Source: Flavobacterium stagni
GTDB taxonomy: Bacteria > Bacteroidota > Bacteroidia > Flavobacteriales > Flavobacteriaceae
Direction: 5' to 3'
Length of the DNA: 64,000 nt
NCBI RefSeq assembly: GCF_004122105.1
Contig: NZ_SBKN01000002.1
Location: 124,001 to 188,000 of the forward strand
The translations under genes were made by a program, and so were the position numbers. Below are positions 63,675 through 64,000 of the stretch, piece after piece. The number at the start of each line of letters is the position of its first letter. The first letter of the stretch is position 1. A model generated the notes under the pieces. The model saw only the letters and a list, made by a program, of their open reading frames with translations, was not told where the DNA came from and made no database searches.

Positions 63675-64000
63675 ATGAAAAAAACCTTACTATTAATCAG
63701 TTTTTGTCTAGCTAATGTAGCTATGGCACAAGTAGGAGTAGGAACAACCAATCCTCAAGCCGACTTAGATGTACGAACAACCAATCCTGCAGCACCTGAT
63801 GCAACAGCAGGGATTGCGATTCCTCAAATTTCAACACTACCTGCTACGGGTAATCGAGCTGGTCAGGTGGTTTATCTCACTTCCGATAATCATTATTATT
63901 ATTACGGAGGTTCTTCTTGGCAGCCTATTTATCAGCAAGTAAATAGCTATGGCGATGTGAAATACAGTTTTCAAGCAGCAGATCATGACGGTTGGGTTTT
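63675..64000 (+). CDS. Secreted protein with tail-collar-like start (partial, runs off the window)
   Basis: Starts with ATG at 63675 and stays open to the window end (108 codons). Signal peptide MKKTLLLISFCLANVAMAQ. Then comes VGVGTTNPQADLDVRTTNP, a common start in secreted flavobacterial proteins and phage-tail-fibre-like proteins, then GNRAGQVVYLTSDNHYYYYGGSSWQPIY. The end GDVKYSFQAADHDGWV resembles the opening of tail-collar (microcystin-dependent-like) domains. No phage gene is seen nearby, so it is more likely a host surface protein. The C-terminus lies outside. Confidence 0.65.
   Translation, partial: MKKTLLLISFCLANVAMAQVGVGTTNPQADLDVRTTNPAAPDATAGIAIPQISTLPATGNRAGQVVYLTSDNHYYYYGGSSWQPIYQQVNSYGDVKYSFQAADHDGWV

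Noticed and set aside
63675..64000. Prophage boundary suggested by the collar-like sequence
   Set aside because: Only the start of one secreted protein is visible, with a Sec signal peptide and no other phage gene in the window.

Overview
The window is a chromosomal segment of a Bacteroidota bacterium, very probably family Flavobacteriaceae and Flavobacterium-like. Four things support this. Secreted proteins carry type IX secretion (T9SS) C-terminal domains of both type A and type B. Promoters repeatedly show the Bacteroidota -7 element TAnnTTTG, sometimes with an upstream TTG. Shine-Dalgarno sequences are weak and several starts appear to be TTG. The gene families (DUF5777, DUF6705-like, BT_3928-like DoxX/thioredoxin, DUF1599) are typical of the phylum. 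Most of the window is ordinary core genome with moderate GC.

Layout. 1-2542: start of a secreted protein (minus) and a B12-binding-type radical SAM enzyme. 2626-7801: an envelope redox-like cluster with an OB-fold protein, a DUF5777 barrel, a cytochrome c lipoprotein, a YceI protein and a DUF2271-T9SS protein, converging on ApbE flavin transferase and a TPR protein. 7957-11445: a three-gene biotin-dependent acyl-CoA carboxylase operon. 11697-16925: a multidomain T9SS protein, an OmpR-type two-component pair and a DUF1573 protein. 16991-23650: a helical secreted protein, RimO, a FadL-like porin, a Trp/Gly-repeat lipoprotein, ProS, tRNA-Glu and S20. 23714-35317: a PAS histidine kinase with its receiver, TypA, and two T9SS type-B surface proteins, one of 1702 residues. 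35394-40387: an ABC-2 exporter, then a run of TpiA, a TlpA-like lipoprotein, a BT_3928-like protein and DUF1599. 40494-47304: FolP, a lipoprotein, a variable accessory pocket, RlmH and PyrD. 47346-57935: HMG-CoA lyase, GuaB, PurB, a sirtuin, a SPOUT methyltransferase, envelope proteins, a DEAD-box helicase and RdgB. 58174-64000: a hybrid sensor kinase, an alpha-oxoamine synthase-family enzyme, another kinase and the start of a secreted tail-collar-like protein.

The most unusual region is 41314-46183. A 168-bp piece of the 3' end of the lipoprotein gene at 41314-41943 is repeated at 44900-45067 (5 differences by eye, 4 of them silent). Just before that second copy, at 44775-44898, lies a decayed, frameshifted copy of the 3' end of rlmH. 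Two cargo genes therefore each sit between a lipoprotein-gene tail and an rlmH tail: a 908-residue SF2 helicase-like protein with two predicted membrane segments near its C-terminus, and a DUF6705-like secreted protein. This looks like a recombination hotspot in which two alleles of one intergenic pocket have been stacked. The helicase is the best candidate here for an undescribed system, possibly defence-related, but no function can be assigned from sequence alone.

Other points of note are a roughly 135-nt GC-rich structured element at 37201-37338, an exact 48-bp-period coding repeat at 20970-21140, -7 boxes that predict leaderless mRNAs for several genes, a sirtuin without the usual zinc cysteines, and a radical SAM enzyme with a CX4CX2C cluster motif.
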